Assembly (NCBI RefSeq): GCF_017114825.1
Contig: NZ_JADEVO010000022.1
Span: 1 to 64,000 of the forward strand
DNA from: Pseudomonas gregormendelii
Lineage (GTDB): Bacteria > Pseudomonadota > Gammaproteobacteria > Pseudomonadales > Pseudomonadaceae
DNA length: 64,000 nt
Reading direction: 5' to 3'
Below the pieces are notes generated by a model. The model made no database searches and was not told where the DNA came from. It was given only the letters and a program-made list of their open reading frames with translations. Of this stretch, positions 24,648-32,938 are shown one piece after another (the stretch's first letter is position 1; each line of letters begins with the position of its first letter). The translations under genes were made by a program, and so were the position numbers.

Positions 24648-25025
24648 TTATGCGGTCTTCCAGGTGATCTCTTCTTCACCATCAGCGCTGATGCGCATCC
24701 AGCGATCCGCGGTCTCTTCACCTTCTTCCTCGACCCAAGTACCTGGCGCGCAGCGTACTTCGACGTTCAGTGCGGCAAATGCAGCGCGGGCGCAGGCGAT
24801 GTCGTCTTCCCACGGGGTCTGGTCACTTTCCAGGTACAGGCTGTTCCATTTTCCTACAGCCTTCGGCAACCAGGTCACCGGGACATTGCCGGCCTTGCAC
24901 TTGTAGGTCTGGCCCTTCTGGACCCAGTCGGTGCACGGCCCCAAGGCTTCGCCGAGCCAGGTGGCGACCGCCTTGTAGTCAACGTCAGCGTCTTTCAGGT
25001 AAATCTCGATATCGGGTTGGCGCAT
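24648..25025 (-). CDS. Conserved hypothetical protein
   Basis: 125 residues from the ATG at 25025 (MRQPDIEIYLKDADVDYKAV); a longer frame to 25079 has no good ribosome site. The sequence is acidic and tryptophan-rich with four cysteines (GPCTDWVQKGQTYKCKAG, DIACARAAF, VRCAPGTW). No signal peptide or known motif. It is probably a small cytoplasmic protein conserved in pseudomonads. It lies downstream of rlmA on the same strand with a 75-bp gap. No function assigned. Confidence 0.8.
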   Translation of the reverse strand: MRQPDIEIYLKDADVDYKAVATWLGEALGPCTDWVQKGQTYKCKAGNVPVTWLPKAVGKWNSLYLESDQTPWEDDIACARAAFAALNVEVRCAPGTWVEEEGEETADRWMRISADGEEEITWKTA

Positions 25026-25100
25026 GGATGTCCTCACTGCGGGTCTGAAAAATCCATTCGCGGATTTAGCCGGCCTCAAGTTGTTAACTAAAGACCAAAA

Positions 25101-25910
25101 TTATTGAAGTACGAAGTAATCGTAACGCATTGAAACGGTGACCTCGAACGGTTCAACCTGCTCGATCACCGCAGCCCGGCGTTCGGCACTGGCGCGCCAG
25201 CCATGGGGCGTCATGGCCAACAGGTTGGCACGGTCCAGGCCGCTTGCCAGGCTCAGGCGAAACTCCAGGGTTTCACTGTGCGCCAGCACCATGCCCTGCG
25301 GTACCAGGGCCAGATGCTTGTCGTCGGTGTATTCACGGACTTCATCGTACAGGCGCTCGCGTAATTCCATCAGGTGGCCGCTGGTCGGTCCGACCTTCAT
25401 CAGGCCGCCACCGGAGCTGAGCAGGCGCTTGGCTTCTTCCCAGTCCAGGGGACTGAACACGCTGGCCAAAAACTGGCAACTGCCGGAAGCCAGCGGCACC
25501 CGCGCCATACTGGCGATCAGCCAGGTTAGTTGCGGGTTGCGCTTGCAGGCGCGTTTGACCGCTTCCCGGGAAATATCCAGCGCGTAGCCGTCGGCATTGG
25601 GCAGTGCCTGGGCGATTTGCGCGGTGTAATAGCCTTCGCCACAACCGATGTCCAGCCAGCGTTGCGGCGCGTACTGCGCCGCCAGTTCGGCCAGGCGCCG
25701 GGCCACCGGGGCATAATGACCGGCGTTGAGGAAGTCACGGCGAGCCTCGACCATCGCCAGGTTATCCCCAGGGTCGCGACTGTTCTTGTGCTGTACCGGC
25801 AGCAGGTTGAGGTAACCCTGGCGTGCGCGGTCGAACCGGTGTCCCGCGGGGCAGGCCACGCCGTTGTCCACGTCGTTCAGCGGTTCGCTGCAGATCGGGC
25901 AGGCGAGCAT
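25101..25910 (-). CDS. rlmA: 23S rRNA (guanine745-N1)-methyltransferase family protein
   Basis: 269 residues. The N-terminal zinc-binding segment CPICSEPL...GVACPAGHRFDRARQGYLNLLP supplies Cys4-Cys7-Cys-His type ligands, the hallmark of RlmA. The SAM-binding motif is WLDIGCGEGYYT. It methylates G745 (RlmA-I type) of 23S rRNA in Gram-negatives; substrate choice (745 versus 748) cannot be proven from sequence. The start ATG shares one base with the stop of dapE (TGATG), so translation is coupled. Confidence 0.9.
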   Translation of the reverse strand: MLACPICSEPLNDVDNGVACPAGHRFDRARQGYLNLLPVQHKNSRDPGDNLAMVEARRDFLNAGHYAPVARRLAELAAQYAPQRWLDIGCGEGYYTAQIAQALPNADGYALDISREAVKRACKRNPQLTWLIASMARVPLASGSCQFLASVFSPLDWEEAKRLLSSGGGLMKVGPTSGHLMELRERLYDEVREYTDDKHLALVPQGMVLAHSETLEFRLSLASGLDRANLLAMTPHGWRASAERRAAVIEQVEPFEVTVSMRYDYFVLQ

Positions 25911-27061
25911 CAGGCGAGCAACTTGATCAGGGTCTGGTAGTAGATTTCGGTCAGCACGTCGAGATCGGCGGCCAGCACTCGCTCGTTGACCTGGTGGATG
26001 GTCGCGTTGACCGGCCCCAGTTCGACGACCTGGGTGCCCATGGTGGCGATGAAACGTCCGTCAGAGGTGCCACCGCTGGTGGACGCCTTGGTGTCGCGAC
26101 CGGTGATGTCCTTGATGCTCGATGCAACCGCATCCAGCAAAGCGCCTGGCTCGGTCAGGAACGGCAGGCCGGACAGCGCCCAGTCGATATGCCAGTCCAG
26201 GCCATGCCGGTCGAGGATGTCGGCAACGCGTTTCTGCAGGCCTTCAACCGTGGACTCAGTGGAGAAACGGAAGTTGAACACCGCCACCAGGTCGCCCGGA
26301 ATCACGTTGGTTGCGCCGGTTCCGGAATTCACGTTGGAAATCTGGAAGCTGGTAGGCGGGAAGAAGTCGTTGCCGTTGTCCCAGTGCTCGACCGCCAGTT
26401 CGGCCAGCGCCGGGGCAGCCAGGTGGATCGGGTTCTTGGCAAGGTGCGGGTAAGCAACGTGACCTTGCACGCCGCGCACGGTCAATTTGGCACCCAGGGA
26501 GCCACGGCGACCGTTCTTCACCACATCGCCCACCAGTGTGGTGCTCGACGGTTCGCCGACGATGCACCAGTCCAGGCGCTCCTTGCGTGCAGCCAGACGC
26601 TCGACCACGGCCTTGGTCCCGTGATGGGCGGGGCCTTCTTCGTCGCTGGTGATCAGGAATGCGACCTTGCCCTTGTGGTTCGGGTAGTCGGTGACGAAGC
26701 GCTCGGCGGCCACGGTCATCGACGCCAGGCTGCCTTTCATGTCCGCCGCGCCGCGGCCGCAGAGCATGCCGTGTTCATCGATCAGCGCGTTGAACGGGTC
26801 GATTTGCCAGGCGGCCACCGGGCCGGTTGGCACGACGTCGGTGTGGCCGGCAAAACACAGTACCGGGCCCGCGTCCTGGCCGTGGGTGGCCCAGAAGTTA
26901 TCCACATCCTCGATGCGCATCGGTTCCAGCGTGAAACCGGCATCGCCCAGGCGCTGCATCATCTGCTTCTGGCAATCGGCGTCGAGCGGCGTCACGGATG
27001 GACGGCGGATGAGGTCGATGGCGAGTTGAAGGGTCGGCGAAAGGTCGGCGTGGGCCGTCAT
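25910..27061 (-). CDS. dapE: Succinyl-diaminopimelate desuccinylase
   Basis: 383 residues, M20 metallopeptidase family. It hydrolyses N-succinyl-LL-diaminopimelate to LL-DAP in lysine and peptidoglycan synthesis. Metal-binding/catalytic blocks: LCFAGHTDVVPTG, GRGAADMKGS, TSDEEGPA (catalytic Glu pair) and the C-terminal TSGGTSDGRFIATMG. CGGAG precedes the ATG at 27061. rlmA follows with one-base overlap. Two more pathway genes (dapD, dapC) lie within about 12 kb. Confidence 0.97.
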   Translation of the reverse strand: MTAHADLSPTLQLAIDLIRRPSVTPLDADCQKQMMQRLGDAGFTLEPMRIEDVDNFWATHGQDAGPVLCFAGHTDVVPTGPVAAWQIDPFNALIDEHGMLCGRGAADMKGSLASMTVAAERFVTDYPNHKGKVAFLITSDEEGPAHHGTKAVVERLAARKERLDWCIVGEPSSTTLVGDVVKNGRRGSLGAKLTVRGVQGHVAYPHLAKNPIHLAAPALAELAVEHWDNGNDFFPPTSFQISNVNSGTGATNVIPGDLVAVFNFRFSTESTVEGLQKRVADILDRHGLDWHIDWALSGLPFLTEPGALLDAVASSIKDITGRDTKASTSGGTSDGRFIATMGTQVVELGPVNATIHQVNERVLAADLDVLTEIYYQTLIKLLA

Positions 27062-27115
27062 GTAGAAGCTCCGAGGTGCGCACGGTAAACCTGTGCAAAA
27101 GGGCGATCATTCTAA

Positions 27116-27147
27116 AGCAAAACGGCGACCCGAAGGCCGCCGTTTGA
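27116..27147 (-). terminator. Rho-independent terminator of the GH17-GT2 gene
   Basis: On the minus strand AAACGGCGGCC, a short loop and CGCCGTTT are followed by TTGCTTTA, directly after the stop of the glucan synthase gene. Confidence 0.8.
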
Positions 27148-27164
27148 CGTTATCCCATAACGGA

Positions 27165-29753
27165 TTATGCCGTTGCCGGTTCGGCTTCCAACGAAGGTTT
27201 GGGCAACGAGGACAGGAACGCCATGATCAATGCCGCCAGGTAAGGCAGCGATTGCACCAGCAACATGGTGACCCAGAAGCGCATGTCATTACTTGGCAAG
27301 CCGTTCACCAGGAAGATCCCCAATGCCGCGCCCCACAACAGCAACATGATGAACACTTCTTCGCGCGCCTCCGAAATCGCCACCCAGAAGCCGTGGTTGT
27401 CGGCATTTTTCGGCGTACGGAAGAACGGAATGCTGCTGGTGAAGAACCCGTACAGCACCGCTTTGGCGATGGTGTGCGACAACGCCAGCCCTGCCAGTGC
27501 CGCACAGAAGGCATCCTTGAGGTTCACCCCGACCGCGCGGCGGTACAGGAAGATGATCTTGCCGACCTTGAACACGAACAGTGCCAGGGGCGGAATCGCG
27601 AAAATCAGCAACGGTGGATCGACCCGCTGCGGCACGATGATCATCGCCGCCGACCAGAGCAGGGCGCCGACCGTGAAGAAGATATTCATGCCGTCCGCCA
27701 CCCACGGCAGCCAGCCCGCGAGGAAGTGGTAACGCTGGCCGCGGGTCAGTTCAGTGTCCTTGCCACGCAACAGGCTCGCGGTGTGCCGCTTGATAATCTG
27801 AATCGCCCCATAGGCCCAGCGGAACCGCTGCTTCTTGAAGTCGATAAAGGTATCGGGCATCAGGCCCTTGCCGTAGCTGGTGTGGTAGTACGCTGCCGAC
27901 AGGCCTTTTTCGAACACCCGCAGGCCCAGCTCGGCGTCTTCGCAGATGCACCAGTCAGCCCAGCCCAACTCCTCGAGCACCGAGCGACGGGTCATGGTCA
28001 TGGTGCCGTGCTGGATGATCGCGTCACGGTCGTTGCGGGTCACCATGCCGATATGGAAGAAACCTTTGTATTCCGCATAGCAGAGCTTTTTGAAGGTACT
28101 TTCGTTCTGGTCGCGATAATCCTGCGGCGACTGCACCACGGCGATTTTCGGGTCGGCGAAGTGCGGCACCATGTGTTTGAGCCAGTTCGGGTCGACGCAG
28201 TAGTCGGAGTCGATCACTGCAATGACTTCGGCATCCTTGGCGGTGTGTGGGATCAGGTAGTTCAGCGCACCGCCCTTGAAGCCGGCCAGGGGGGCAACGT
28301 GGAAGAACTTGAAGCGCGGCCCCAGGGTTTCGCAGTACGCCTGCACCGGTTCCCAGACGGCCGGGTCTTTGGTGTTGTTGTCGATGATCAGGACTTCGAA
28401 GTCCGGATAGTCGAGGTTGGCGAGGGCGTTGAGGGCCTGTTTGACCATCTCCGGTGGCTCGTTATAGCAAGGCACGTGGATCGAGACTTTTGGCCGATAG
28501 TTCGAGTCGCCCACCACCGGCAGGAATTCGCGCCGACGTTTGTGGGTCCATACCGCTTCGGCCAGTTCATGGGCCTCGGTCAGCAGCACGATGAACACGC
28601 CGAACGCACCGAGGGCGAGCAGGATACCTACTGTCAGGCTGAACCAGGTGCTGTATTGCAGGCTGTAGTCATAACCGATCCACACCAGTACCGAACCGCA
28701 AAGGAATGCGATGAAGGTCAGGAAAGTGCGACCACGCTGGCGCAGCGCCGAGCCGTCGATCATCAGCAGCGTCAGGGACAGCAGGGCCAGTACCACCGAG
28801 CCGACCGCCAGCACGCGCCATTGCGGAATTGCGACTACCGGGCCTTCAAAGTTGAATTTCTGCTGGCGCGCGGCATTGAACACACCCCAATAGGCGCCCA
28901 CCGAACCTTCGTCACTGGCCTTCCACGGTTGGTCGAAGGCTTCGATCACGAAGTAGTTGAAGCCCTGGCGGTTGAGCTTGTTGACCAGCGTGCGCAAGTA
29001 GATCGCCTGGTCTGCCGGCGACGCATCGGCGCCACCGCGCATGCGGCCGTTGCTCGGCCAGCCAACCTCCGAAAGCAGCAGGGGTTTTTTTGGGAACATT
29101 TTCTTCAGGTCACGGGCGCGGTCCAAAACAAATTGCCCGGCCTTGTCCACCGGGATGAACTCCCAGTAGGGCAGTACGTGAGCGGCGATCAGGTCGACGT
29201 GCTTGGCCAGCTCCGGGTGTTCTTCCCAGACGTGCCATTGTTCGGACGTGGTCACGGGCACTTTCACCGCCGCGCGTACGCGATCGAGAATCATGCCCAG
29301 TTCCGCAGCGGTAATTTCCTTACGGAAGATTGCCTCGTTTCCTACAACTACCCGCACCACGCTGCGCGAAGTGTTGGCGATTTCAATGGCGCGCAGGATT
29401 TCCCGCTCATTGCGCTCCTCGTCCGGGCTGATCCAGATGCCCAGGGTTACACGCAAGCCGAACTCTTCCGCGAGCTTGGGAATATTCCCCAGCGTGCCAT
29501 CGACCGAATAAGTGCGGATGTTGTCCGTCAGCTTGCTCATGATCTCCAGGTCACGGCGCATTTCATCGTCGTTTGGATATTGATCTTTTTGCGGGTACTG
29601 GCCTTGCTGGAACGGCGAATAGGAGAAGCCGGAGATCTGTTCAGGCCAGTTGGGAGCGGTGACCGGGCGATTGATCAGCGCCCAGAAGCCGGTAAACAAG
29701 GCTGCGATGGCGAGCACCACGACCAGGTTGAGTCCAAATTTACGCGATGACAT
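27165..29753 (-). CDS. NdvB-like beta-glucan synthase: GH17 fused to GT2
   Basis: 862 residues from the ATG at 29753. One N-terminal TM helix (8-26), then a periplasmic GH17 domain with catalytic Glu in VVVGNEAIF (E140) and LLSEVGWPS (E229); then several TM helices, a cytoplasmic GT2 domain with DSD (515-517), further family motifs (CEDAELG) and QRFRW (642-646), and more C-terminal TM helices. It fits the pseudomonad ndvB type, where GT2 builds and exports beta-1,3-glucan and the GH17 domain remodels it by transglycosylation. Such glucans are linked to osmoadaptation and biofilm tolerance. A remarkable palindrome array lies upstream. Confidence 0.93.
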   Translation of the reverse strand: MSSRKFGLNLVVVLAIAALFTGFWALINRPVTAPNWPEQISGFSYSPFQQGQYPQKDQYPNDDEMRRDLEIMSKLTDNIRTYSVDGTLGNIPKLAEEFGLRVTLGIWISPDEERNEREILRAIEIANTSRSVVRVVVGNEAIFRKEITAAELGMILDRVRAAVKVPVTTSEQWHVWEEHPELAKHVDLIAAHVLPYWEFIPVDKAGQFVLDRARDLKKMFPKKPLLLSEVGWPSNGRMRGGADASPADQAIYLRTLVNKLNRQGFNYFVIEAFDQPWKASDEGSVGAYWGVFNAARQQKFNFEGPVVAIPQWRVLAVGSVVLALLSLTLLMIDGSALRQRGRTFLTFIAFLCGSVLVWIGYDYSLQYSTWFSLTVGILLALGAFGVFIVLLTEAHELAEAVWTHKRRREFLPVVGDSNYRPKVSIHVPCYNEPPEMVKQALNALANLDYPDFEVLIIDNNTKDPAVWEPVQAYCETLGPRFKFFHVAPLAGFKGGALNYLIPHTAKDAEVIAVIDSDYCVDPNWLKHMVPHFADPKIAVVQSPQDYRDQNESTFKKLCYAEYKGFFHIGMVTRNDRDAIIQHGTMTMTRRSVLEELGWADWCICEDAELGLRVFEKGLSAAYYHTSYGKGLMPDTFIDFKKQRFRWAYGAIQIIKRHTASLLRGKDTELTRGQRYHFLAGWLPWVADGMNIFFTVGALLWSAAMIIVPQRVDPPLLIFAIPPLALFVFKVGKIIFLYRRAVGVNLKDAFCAALAGLALSHTIAKAVLYGFFTSSIPFFRTPKNADNHGFWVAISEAREEVFIMLLLWGAALGIFLVNGLPSNDMRFWVTMLLVQSLPYLAALIMAFLSSLPKPSLEAEPATA

Positions 29754-29823
29754 AGCTTTTTCGGGTTCCAGAGGCTGTGGAACGAAGGGGCGGTTGGCGA
29801 CTGACTGACAAGGGTAGGGGTGC

Positions 29824-29877
29824 ATCCTACACTGTAGGATCTCAGATCCTACAGCTGGCAGGGAAATGTCCTACATT
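29824..29877. promoter_or_regulatory. Palindrome array upstream of the GH17-GT2 gene
   Basis: ATCCTACA, C, TGTAGGAT (29824-29840) and, sharing its right half, TGTAGGATCT, C, AGATCCTACA (29833-29853) are interlocked perfect palindromes. A further GTCCTACA half site lies at about 29869-29876. It sits 70-125 bp upstream of the minus-strand start codon, a position suited to an activator or repressor. No regulator is identified. Confidence 0.6.
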
Positions 29878-29921
29878 GGGCACTCCGATTTCACATAAGT
29901 TCTTACACTTGTCGCCGACGC

Positions 29922-29950
29922 TTAAACTTGTCTCGCGATGGCCCTATACT
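29922..29950 (+). promoter_or_regulatory. Candidate promoter of tcdA
   Basis: A clear -10 TATACT (29945-29950) with a weak -35 TTAAAC (29922-29927) at 17-bp spacing, 26 bp upstream of the tcdA start. Confidence 0.5.
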
Positions 29951-29976
29951 GCGCGCCGGTTTTTGGGGTAATGGTC

Positions 29977-30789
29977 ATGAGTACAGAAGATCCACGGTTT
30001 GCCGGCATCGCCCGCTTGTATGGCATCGAGGGCCTTGAGCGCCTGCGCGCGGCGCATGTGGCAATCGTCGGCGTCGGTGGCGTCGGTTCCTGGGCAGCGG
30101 AAGCGATCGCGCGCTGCGGTGTGGGAGAGATTTCGCTGTTCGACCTGGATGACGTCTGCGTCAGCAACGCCAACCGCCAGTTGCATGCGCTGGACAGCAC
30201 CGTGGGCAAGCCCAAGGTCGAGGTGATGGCCGAGCGCTTGCGAGGGATCAACCCGGCTTGCACCGTGCACGCGGTGGCGGATTTCGTTACCCGCGAGACC
30301 ATGGCCGAATACATCACGCCGAATATCGACTGCGTGATCGATTGCATCGACAGCGTCAACGCGAAGGCGGCACTGATTGCCTGGTGCAAGCGCCGCAAGA
30401 TTCAGATCATCACCACCGGGGGCGCGGGCGGGCAGATTGATCCGACGCTGATTCAGGTCTGTGACCTGAACCGTACGTTCAACGACCCGCTGGCTTCGAA
30501 AGTGCGTTCCACGCTACGCCGCGATTACAACTTCTCGCGCACCGTGACCCGGCATTACAGCGTGCCTTGCGTGTTTTCCACCGAACAACTGCGCTACCCG
30601 AAACCCGATGGCAGCATTTGCCTGCAGAAGAGTTTCGTGGGCGATGGGGTGAAGCTGGACTGCGCCGGCGGGTTTGGCGCGGTGATGATGGTGACGGCGA
30701 CGTTCGGCATGGTCGCGGCGACCAAGGCTGTGGACAAGATCGTGGCGGGAGTGCGGCGCCCGGCGGATCGCATCAAACCCCAGGCATAG
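29977..30789 (+). CDS. tcdA: tRNA threonylcarbamoyladenosine dehydratase
   Basis: 270 residues from the ATG at 29977, the better spaced of two nearby ATGs after GGGGTA. TcdA (CsdL, YgdL) is an E1-like enzyme that cyclises t6A37 of tRNA to ct6A using ATP. The nucleotide-binding loop is VAIVGVGGVGSWAAEAIARCG; other blocks are LFDLDDVCVSNANRQ, IDCVIDCIDSV and TTGGAGGQIDPT. The Csd sulfur genes that work with it in E. coli lie next door on the opposite strand. tsaB, from the same pathway, is 20 kb to the left. Confidence 0.96.
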   Translation: MSTEDPRFAGIARLYGIEGLERLRAAHVAIVGVGGVGSWAAEAIARCGVGEISLFDLDDVCVSNANRQLHALDSTVGKPKVEVMAERLRGINPACTVHAVADFVTRETMAEYITPNIDCVIDCIDSVNAKAALIAWCKRRKIQIITTGGAGGQIDPTLIQVCDLNRTFNDPLASKVRSTLRRDYNFSRTVTRHYSVPCVFSTEQLRYPKPDGSICLQKSFVGDGVKLDCAGGFGAVMMVTATFGMVAATKAVDKIVAGVRRPADRIKPQA

Positions 30790-30795
30790 ATACTT

Positions 30796-30893
30796 GTAGG
30801 AGCTGCCGAAGGCTGCGATCTTTTGATCTTTTGATCTTTAGCGTCGAAGTGGGCGCCGAAGATCAAAAGATCGCAGCCTTCGGCAGCTCCTAC
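30796..30893. repeat. Inverted family B repeat pair
   Basis: GTAGGAGCTGCCGAAGGCTG... and its inverted copy CAGCCTTCGGCAGCTCCTAC form a long hairpin between the convergent tcdA and csdE. A stub GGCTCCTACGGGG follows at about 30925-30943. Confidence 0.9.
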
Positions 30894-30937
30894 GGGTACA
30901 ACAGAGCGCGTCGACCGCATTGCCAGCAAGTCGGCTC

Positions 30938-31342
30938 CTACGGGGCGAGTTCTTGCATGCGCTGCAGTACTGCATTGAGGCCATTGCTGCGCGAGGGGGA
31001 GAGCTGCCGGCCCAGTCCCAGTTGATTGAACCATTGCGGCAAATCGACCTGCTTCAATTCGCTGGCCGACAGGCCATTGACCCGCGCCAGCAGCAACGCC
31101 ACCAACCCGCGAATCAACCGCGCATCACTGCTCGCGGCAAACTGCCAGTGGCCGTCCTGCAGCGAGCCCACCAACCACACCTGGCTTTCACAGCCATGCA
31201 CGCGGTTGGCGTCGACTTTGTCCTCATCACCGAGTGCAGGCAGGCGGTCGCCCCACTGCATCAACAGCCGCGCGCGTTGTTCCCAGCCTGCGGCTTCCTG
31301 GAAGGTGGCCAGCGCCGTGACGGCGTCCGCTGGCAGGGTCAT
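30938..31342 (-). CDS. csdE: SufE-like sulfur acceptor protein CsdE
   Basis: 134 residues, SufE fold. It accepts persulfide from the cysteine desulfurase CsdA on the Cys in VHGCESQVWL and passes sulfur on. Other family blocks are WEQRARLLMQWGDRLP and ARLIRGLVALLLARVNG. Its start overlaps the csdA stop by 4 bases (ATGA-type), so the pair is translationally coupled. The gene for TcdA lies convergent next to it, the same trio as in E. coli csdA-csdE-csdL. Confidence 0.92.
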   Translation of the reverse strand: MTLPADAVTALATFQEAAGWEQRARLLMQWGDRLPALGDEDKVDANRVHGCESQVWLVGSLQDGHWQFAASSDARLIRGLVALLLARVNGLSASELKQVDLPQWFNQLGLGRQLSPSRSNGLNAVLQRMQELAP

Positions 31343-32544
31343 CGCAGTAGCTCCAGCGCCTGGTCCAGCGCTTCAAAGAACCGCTCCAGATCATCGGAGT
31401 CGTTGTACAGCGCCAACGACACCCGGATCGCGCCGGCCAGTTCAAGACTCTTCAGCAACGGCATGGCGCAGTGATGACCAGCGCGCACGGCAATCCCCTG
31501 TTCAGTCAGCAGGTGCGCCAGATCCGAGTTATGCACACCCTCGACCACAAAGCTGGCCAGGGCCAGTTGCGGGTTGCCCAGCAGGCGAATGCCGTTGCGG
31601 GCTTGCAGGCCCTTGAGCAAATAATCGTGCAGGGCGGCTTCATGGGCCGACACGGCGTCCTGATCCAGACCTGCCAGATAATCCAGGGTGGCGCCGAGCC
31701 CGATGACGCTGGCGATCGGCGGTGTGCCGGCTTCGAAACCCAGGGGCGCGGGACGAAAACGAGCGTCGTGATAATTGGCATCGAGCACCATCTCGCCGCC
31801 GTATTGCCAGTGGCGCAGGTGTGCCAGTGCTTCATGCCGGCCAAACAGCACACCGAGGCCATCCGGTCCGTACAGCTTGTGGCTGGAAAACACATAGAAG
31901 TCGCAACCCAGGGCCTGCACGTCGTGGCGACCGTGAACGATCCCTTGGGCGCCATCGACTACGGTGATGGCGCCGTGGCTCCGTGCCAGGGCCAACAGGG
32001 CGGGTAACGGTTGCCAGGCTCCCAGCACGTTGGAGAGCTGGCTGACAGCCAGCAGGCGAGTGCTCGGGCCGATGAGCAGGGCGGCGGCGTCCAGGTCGAT
32101 GAGGCCGTCGGTGTCCAGTGGCAGGATCACCAGCTTCAGCTTGTGTCGATTGGCCAATTGCTGCCATGGCAGCAGGTTGGCGTGATGCTCCAGGGCGCTG
32201 ATAACGATCTCGTCGCCCGGCTGGAATGAGTGTTCCAGGCCATAGGCCAGGAGATTCAACGCGGAGGTGGCGCCGTGGGTGAAGATGATCTGCCCGCTAT
32301 CGCCGGCATTCAGCCATTGTCCGGCTTTGCGGCGGCTGTCCTCGAATGCCTGGGTCGCGTGGGCGCCGGGCAGGTGTTGTGCCCGATGCACGTTGGCGGC
32401 GCCGTTGGCGTAGTAGTGCGCCAGAGCATCCAGCAGGGCTTGGGGTTTTTGCGTGGTGGCGGCGTTGTCCAGATAAGTCTGGTCTTGTCGTTGCAGTGCG
32501 GCGATGGCCGGGAAGTCGGCGCGCCACGGGGAGGGGATCATCAT
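31339..32544 (-). CDS. csdA: Cysteine desulfurase CsdA (SufS class)
   Basis: About 401 residues from the ATG at 32544 (a second ATG follows at 32541; either could be used). PLP-dependent, it releases sulfur from cysteine as a protein persulfide. The PLP lysine is in FSSHKLYGPDG, the N-terminal YLDNAATTQKP is typical, and the reactive Cys is in AVRAGHHCAMP, in the group II (SufS/CsdA) context. csdE follows with a 4-base overlap. Upstream lies the tandem REPIN region. Confidence 0.95.
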   Translation of the reverse strand: MMIPSPWRADFPAIAALQRQDQTYLDNAATTQKPQALLDALAHYYANGAANVHRAQHLPGAHATQAFEDSRRKAGQWLNAGDSGQIIFTHGATSALNLLAYGLEHSFQPGDEIVISALEHHANLLPWQQLANRHKLKLVILPLDTDGLIDLDAAALLIGPSTRLLAVSQLSNVLGAWQPLPALLALARSHGAITVVDGAQGIVHGRHDVQALGCDFYVFSSHKLYGPDGLGVLFGRHEALAHLRHWQYGGEMVLDANYHDARFRPAPLGFEAGTPPIASVIGLGATLDYLAGLDQDAVSAHEAALHDYLLKGLQARNGIRLLGNPQLALASFVVEGVHNSDLAHLLTEQGIAVRAGHHCAMPLLKSLELAGAIRVSLALYNDSDDLERFFEALDQALELLR

Positions 32545-32589
32545 GCAAATGGGCCCTGCAAAACATGGGCGGGAAAATGCCAAACCCGT

Positions 32590-32923
32590 TGTAGGAGCGA
32601 GCTTGCTCGCGATGGGACGTCAACGATAACTCGGGCTACTTTAATAACCGCGTTGCCCTAGCGTTTTTCGCGAGCGAGCTCGCTCCTACAGAATTGACTG
32701 TGCACCTGTAGGAGCGAGCTTGCTCGCGATGGACGTCAACGATAACTCTGGCTACCTGAATAGCCGCATTGTCGTAGCGATTTTTCGCGAGCGAGCCCGC
32801 TCCTACAGAATTGACTGTGCACCTGTAGGAGCGAGCTTGCTCGCGATGGACGTCAACGATAACTCTGGCTACTTGAATAACCGCGTTGTCGTAGCGATTT
32901 TCGCGAGCGAGCTCGCTCCTACA
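32590..32923. repeat. Three tandem REPIN units, 117-bp period
   Basis: Units at 32590-32690, 32707-32807 and 32824-32923 each start with TGTAGGAGCGAGCTTGCTCG and end with the inverted CGAGC(T/C)CGCTCCTACA, with a shared internal segment (GACGTCAACGATAACTC). A 16-base linker, GAATTGACTGTGCACC, repeats identically at 32691-32706 and 32808-32823. It fills almost the whole 394-bp gap between csdA and dapD. Units 2 and 3 are the most alike. Confidence 0.93.
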
Positions 32924-32938
32924 GGTTAATGGCGCAGT

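Noticed and set aside
27093..29750. 885-codon open frame antisense to the GH17-GT2 gene
   Set aside because: Mirror frame of a real gene with catalytic motifs; composition is His/Gln/Arg-rich with no family resemblance.
32590..32923. CRISPR array
   Set aside because: The repeat units are palindromic 100-bp REPINs with nearly identical internal sequence and a constant 16-base linker, not short repeats with unique spacers. There are no cas genes.
32720..32929. 69-codon open frame with an internal repeat in the csdA-dapD gap
   Set aside because: It merely reads through the tandem REPIN; the apparent protein repeat is the DNA repeat.
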